A DNA stretch of 15,637 nucleotides, taken from assembly GCA_024682015.1 (NCBI GenBank), contig JAIKZT010000104.1, positions 1 through 15,637 on the forward strand. Direction: 5' to 3'. Positions within the stretch are counted from its first letter, which is position 1, and each line of letters opens with the position of its first letter. The position numbers and the translations under genes are program-made. This document shows positions 15,134-15,637 of the stretch, piece after piece. Below the pieces are notes generated by a model. It was given only the letters and a program-made list of their open reading frames with translations, searched no databases and had not been told where the DNA came from. This stretch comes from Clostridia bacterium (GTDB taxonomy: Bacteria > Bacillota > Clostridia > Peptostreptococcales > Anaerovoracaceae).

Positions 15134-15433
15134 ATGCTGACGGGGAAACAGAGAGCTTACCTGCGCGGACTTGCCAGCCAGCTGCAGCCGGCGGTCTACA
15201 TCGGCAAGGAGAACCTGACGGCGGCGGTCGTCACGGAGATGCACGATTACCTGAACGCGCACGAACTGCTGAAGGTGAAGATCCAGGAAGGATCCGATCT
15301 GGACGCGAAAGCCTGCGCGAACGAAGCGGCCCAGCGCCTCGGCGCGGAATTCGTTCAGGCCATCGGCCGGCGCTTCGTGCTGTACAGAAAGGCAAAGGAC
15401 CCTGAAAAGCGGCAGATCGTCCTGCCGAAGTAG
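15134..15433 (+). CDS. yhbY: YhbY/CRM-domain ribosome-associated RNA-binding protein
   Basis: A 99-residue protein made of one CRM domain, which in bacteria associates with the large ribosomal subunit precursor. The start LTGKQRAYLRGLASQLQPAV and the loop IGKENLT (23-29) match the family, as do LLKVKI (45-50) and the final strand QAIGRRFVLYRK (75-86). I chose ATG 15134 rather than GTG 15125: family members begin close to LTxKQ, and AGGTGG at 15123-15128 is suitably spaced from 15134, whereas nothing precedes the GTG. It starts 9 bases after mrp. Confidence 0.9.
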   Translation: MLTGKQRAYLRGLASQLQPAVYIGKENLTAAVVTEMHDYLNAHELLKVKIQEGSDLDAKACANEAAQRLGAEFVQAIGRRFVLYRKAKDPEKRQIVLPK

Positions 15434-15447
15434 GAAGGAGGGCACAC

Positions 15448-15637
15448 ATGATCATCACATACTATGGACATTCCTGCTTTACCTTGGAATCCCAAGGCTT
15501 TCGGATCGCGGTAGACCCATACCGGGATTATGTTCCCGGCTATGATAAACTGGAACTGGAGGCGAACGAGGTCTGTTGCTCCCACAGCCACGACGACCAC
15601 AGCTGGGTGCAGGCGGTAGCCCTGCGCTGCGGAGGCA
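15448..15637 (+). CDS. Metallo-beta-lactamase-fold hydrolase, N-terminal part
   Basis: Only the first 63 codons are in the window. The start YYGHSCFTLE is typical of the UlaG/YtkL-like group, and the metal-binding signature H-x-H-x-D-H is at residues 46-51 (His46, His48, Asp50, His51). The DPYRDYVPGYD segment (23-33) fits the loop after the first strands. AAGGAGG at 15435-15441 precedes the ATG. It lies 14 bases after yhbY and so belongs to the same operon. The substrate cannot be predicted; many in this group are uncharacterised. Confidence 0.88.
   Translation, partial: MIITYYGHSCFTLESQGFRIAVDPYRDYVPGYDKLELEANEVCCSHSHDDHSWVQAVALRCGG

Overview
The window looks like a chromosomal segment of a GC-rich, probably anaerobic, Gram-positive bacterium of the Bacillota (Clostridia-like). 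This rests on strong AGGAGG-type ribosome binding sites, tightly packed operons, a typical Clostridial lipoprotein signal on the solute-binding protein, a Mrp/NBP35 ATPase with a Cys-rich N-terminus, and low-oxygen Fe-S/flavin enzymes. The assignment to genus or species cannot be made from the sequence alone. There are 15 protein genes (two cut by the window edges). I found no rRNA, tRNA, CRISPR array or mobile element.

Left part (1-1992, + strand): the end of an AMP-forming acyl ligase, an acyl carrier protein, an acyl-ACP thioesterase, and hypB (nickel GTPase) run as one apparent operon. A bidirectional hairpin terminator at 2013-2040 separates them from a convergent pair on the - strand: hypA (5219-4872) followed, with a 1-base overlap, by a 939-residue NAD(P)H/FAD/multi-[4Fe-4S] oxidoreductase (4872-2053). 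So hypA and hypB flank a large flavo-iron-sulfur protein, and no hydrogenase or other nickel-enzyme structural gene is visible.

Middle part (5417-13109, + strand): a complete peptide/nickel-type (Dpp/Opp) ABC importer: lipoprotein binding protein, two permeases, two ATPases, then a small one-helix membrane protein. It has a good sigma-A-type promoter with an extended -10 and ends in a second bidirectional terminator. Two parts are oversized: the binding protein has an insert of about 115 residues, and the second permease has an extracytoplasmic insert of about 200 residues after its first helix. The 205-base gap between the binding-protein gene and the first permease gene holds two strong RNA structures: an 18-bp GNRA-capped hairpin and an 81-base element closed by a 17-bp stem. 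They probably set the ratio of binding protein to membrane parts.

Right part (13161-15637): a true nitrilase on the - strand is divergent from a Mrp/NBP35 Fe-S carrier ATPase on the + strand. They share a 100-base intergenic region with a good nitrilase promoter and a 22-base imperfect palindrome. The nitrilase has a Cys-rich C-terminal tail with exactly the same C-x3-C-x2-C-x3-C spacing as the N-terminus of the neighbouring Mrp protein. The Mrp gene is followed by a YhbY/CRM RNA-binding protein and the start of a metallo-beta-lactamase-fold hydrolase.

Most novel-looking points: the nitrilase/Mrp shared cysteine motif, the hypA-flavoprotein unit without a visible nickel enzyme, the enlarged external domains of the importer, and the structured intercistronic RNA.
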